A stretch of DNA of 64,000 nt, taken from Diphasiastrum complanatum. Its lineage: Eukaryota > Streptophyta > Lycopodiopsida > Lycopodiales > Lycopodiaceae. Shown piece after piece: positions 62,460-64,000 of this stretch. The stretch is from contig CM055106.1 of assembly GCA_029204225.1 (NCBI GenBank), positions 34,384,361-34,448,360 on the forward strand, in the 5' to 3' direction. A program made the position numbers and the translations under genes. The notes below the pieces were generated by a model, which did not search any database, was not told where the DNA came from, and saw only the letters and a list, made by a program, of their open reading frames with translations. The stretch's first letter is position 1; every line of letters begins with the position of its first letter.

Positions 62460-63332
62460 TCAAAGCTCCACTTGAGTCAACTCCTCCCTAACCATATTCA
62501 CACTTTCAATAGCCACATTAGCATCCAACTTGAAAACCCTTCCTTGCTTAATGCCACTAGCTATGCACTTATTATTTTTCAAGATGGAACACACTCCATT
62601 CTTGAAATGTACATCTAGTCCATTGTCCATTAATTGACCAACACTAAGCAAGTCTTTTGTAATGGATGGAACATACAAAACATTATCAAGATCTATCCTT
62701 TTAGATGATCCTAAGCATAATGGAATAGATCATATGCCATCTATCTTGCATTCTTGATCACTAGTTGTGTAGATTGATTTCTTAGAATTATTGCAAGAAA
62801 GTAGATAAGAGTAATAATGCTTGTTGAATGACATGTGGGAACTAGCCCCACTATCAATCCACCATGTTTCTTGGCTTGATGTTGGTGTAGGTGCTACCAT
62901 CAAGGATGTGTTGAAGCCATCCTCTTCCTTCTCCCCTTGTGCAAGATTGCCTTGATCTTCATTCCCTTGTGCATTCTTCTTCTTATAGCATTCGGAAGCA
63001 AAGTGTCCTTTCTTGGATTCATAAATGTTCTTTAGTGAATCCCAAGCCTCTTTTGATGTGGTACAAGAAGCCACCTCCTTCAAGAGGTCATTGCTTACAT
63101 TTAACTTCAAGCAATGTAGGGCTAATCTAACCCTCTTCTTGTATTTTAGTTGTTCTTGGGGAGCTTGAGGCTCTTCCTCAACTCCTAAGACAATATCAAA
63201 GAGATCATGAACCACTAGTAGTGATTCCATTCTTACTTTCCAAATGGAATAGTTTGTGGAAGTTAGTTTCTCACTAGATTCTAACATATATCCACCCATG
63301 AATGTCATTTTGAATGAAAGCCTATAAGACAC
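62460..63332 (-). pseudogene. Rightmost copia: gag (internally deleted), protease, pre-integrase
   Basis: Gag opens with L-T-S-T-N-Y-S-I-W-K-V-R-M-E and L-N-V-S-N-D-L-L-K. At E-S-K-K-G-H-F-A-S-E-C the core is joined in frame to the second half of a zinc knuckle, so about half of gag is gone. The protease W-W-I-D-S-G-A-S-S-H-M follows in the same frame. After a stop near 62730 come V-L-Y-V-P-S-I-T-K-D-L-L-S-V and W-H-K-R-L-G-H (zinc-binding domain). Confidence 0.85.
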
Positions 63333-63890
63333 TCAAAGTTCTCTTGATAAGGTGTGATCTAAGATAGATTTCTATCTTTCAAGAAGCTTCTAATCTCGGT
63401 CCAATCAATCCTAGTTCAACTTGGATGATGGTATAATAGATCAACTACAAATATCTTAGCAATTCACTCCACAAAGAAATTGATTCTAGTTCAAATTGGT
63501 TTGATATTCCACACACACTTAAGATCTGAACAAATCAGCCTTAAAGATCTGATCTAATGCTTCAAAATGAATTACTTCAATGACTCAAATCACTATTTGA
63601 TCATTAGCATTTAATAGATTGAACCTAGATCTAGACAATGCACTAAAAACCTTGGATTTTGGACTAGTATGCACTTTTTTTTGGATCAAAAACACTTATG
63701 GAAGTTAATTTGAAGGTTGCTGTACGGTTTCACACGTGTGGACAGTACTTCAGCAGCCCACAAATCAATCTTGACCAAAAACAATGATGTTACTTCTCTC
63801 TTTGAACTCGCCCTCTCAATTAGAACTCAAAAACAACAAATTGTCAATGATTTCTCAAGTACTATTAATCATTTAGGTCATCTTAGACTT

Positions 63891-63903
63891 GGCTTTGATA
63901 CCA
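63891..63903 (-). other. Primer-binding site of the rightmost copia
   Basis: Reverse complement TGGTATCAAAGCC, directly beside the LTR at 63904. Bases 63333-63890 are the untranslated leader, with one CACACGTGTG at about 63731. Confidence 0.85.
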
Positions 63904-64000
63904 TGTCAATTTTTAGAGAAAAAGGACAAATATTGATTGTACTATCAATAGTTAAGAGTTATTAATTGCTTAATCCGAAGATCTATCAAGTTCTAGATGT
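63904..64000 (-). repeat. 5' LTR of the rightmost copia, cut by the window edge
   Basis: TGTCAATTTTTAGAG..., about 94% identical over 97 bases to the LTR at 60608. Confidence 0.88.

Overview
The window is plant nuclear DNA. It holds one recognisable host gene, a nine-exon NTAN1-type N-terminal asparagine amidohydrolase on the + strand (start codon 15647, stop ending 45611). Its exons join into an uninterrupted 390-residue frame although the gene spans about 30 kb, because intron 1 (4.3 kb) and above all intron 7 (22.2 kb) are very large. Intron 7 is packed with decayed and recent retroelements. This, plus the dense nested LTR elements on both sides, suggests a plant with a large, repeat-rich genome, such as a gymnosperm or an early-diverging angiosperm. 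The species cannot be fixed from the sequence.

Left flank (1-15.6 kb): the 5' end of a minus-strand Ty1/copia element (LTR, primer-binding site, broken gag); a purine-rich repeat, a (CT)n array and a minisatellite; then two diverged, broken Ty3/gypsy copies in tandem. The second gypsy copy carries protease, partial RT, integrase, a 2.9-kb accessory coding region and a 3' LTR. Further minus-strand copia scraps follow, then a MITE-like element about 140 bp upstream of the NTAN1 start.

NTAN1 (15.6-45.6 kb): exons 1-7 lie between 15647 and 23023, exons 8-9 between 45219 and 45611. Intron 7 contains, in order: a minus-strand gypsy integrase scrap; a minus-strand gypsy member with LTR, protease and gag but no RT; a plus-strand gypsy RNase H/integrase remnant; a 340-bp inverted repeat arm; a second broken copy of the gypsy gag and accessory region; a 5'-truncated non-LTR (LINE) element between two (GA)n tracts; the other inverted-repeat arm; and a young plus-strand gypsy element (LTRs differ at 6 of 453 bases) that lacks zinc knuckle and protease.

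Right flank (45.6-64 kb): mostly non-genic AT-rich DNA with a perfect palindrome, a long (AG)n array and an LTR-like block. It is followed by four copia elements or fragments: a deleted plus-strand element with both LTRs that itself carries a MITE-like insertion, the older copia it abuts, a nearly full-length minus-strand copia lacking the RT catalytic segment, and a minus-strand copia with no RT at all whose 5' LTR runs off the window.

The least explained item is the accessory coding region of the gypsy family (9921-12848, and again at 32880-34165): a Pro/Ser-rich linker, a long coiled coil and a conserved Trp-rich C-terminal domain. No function is recognised.
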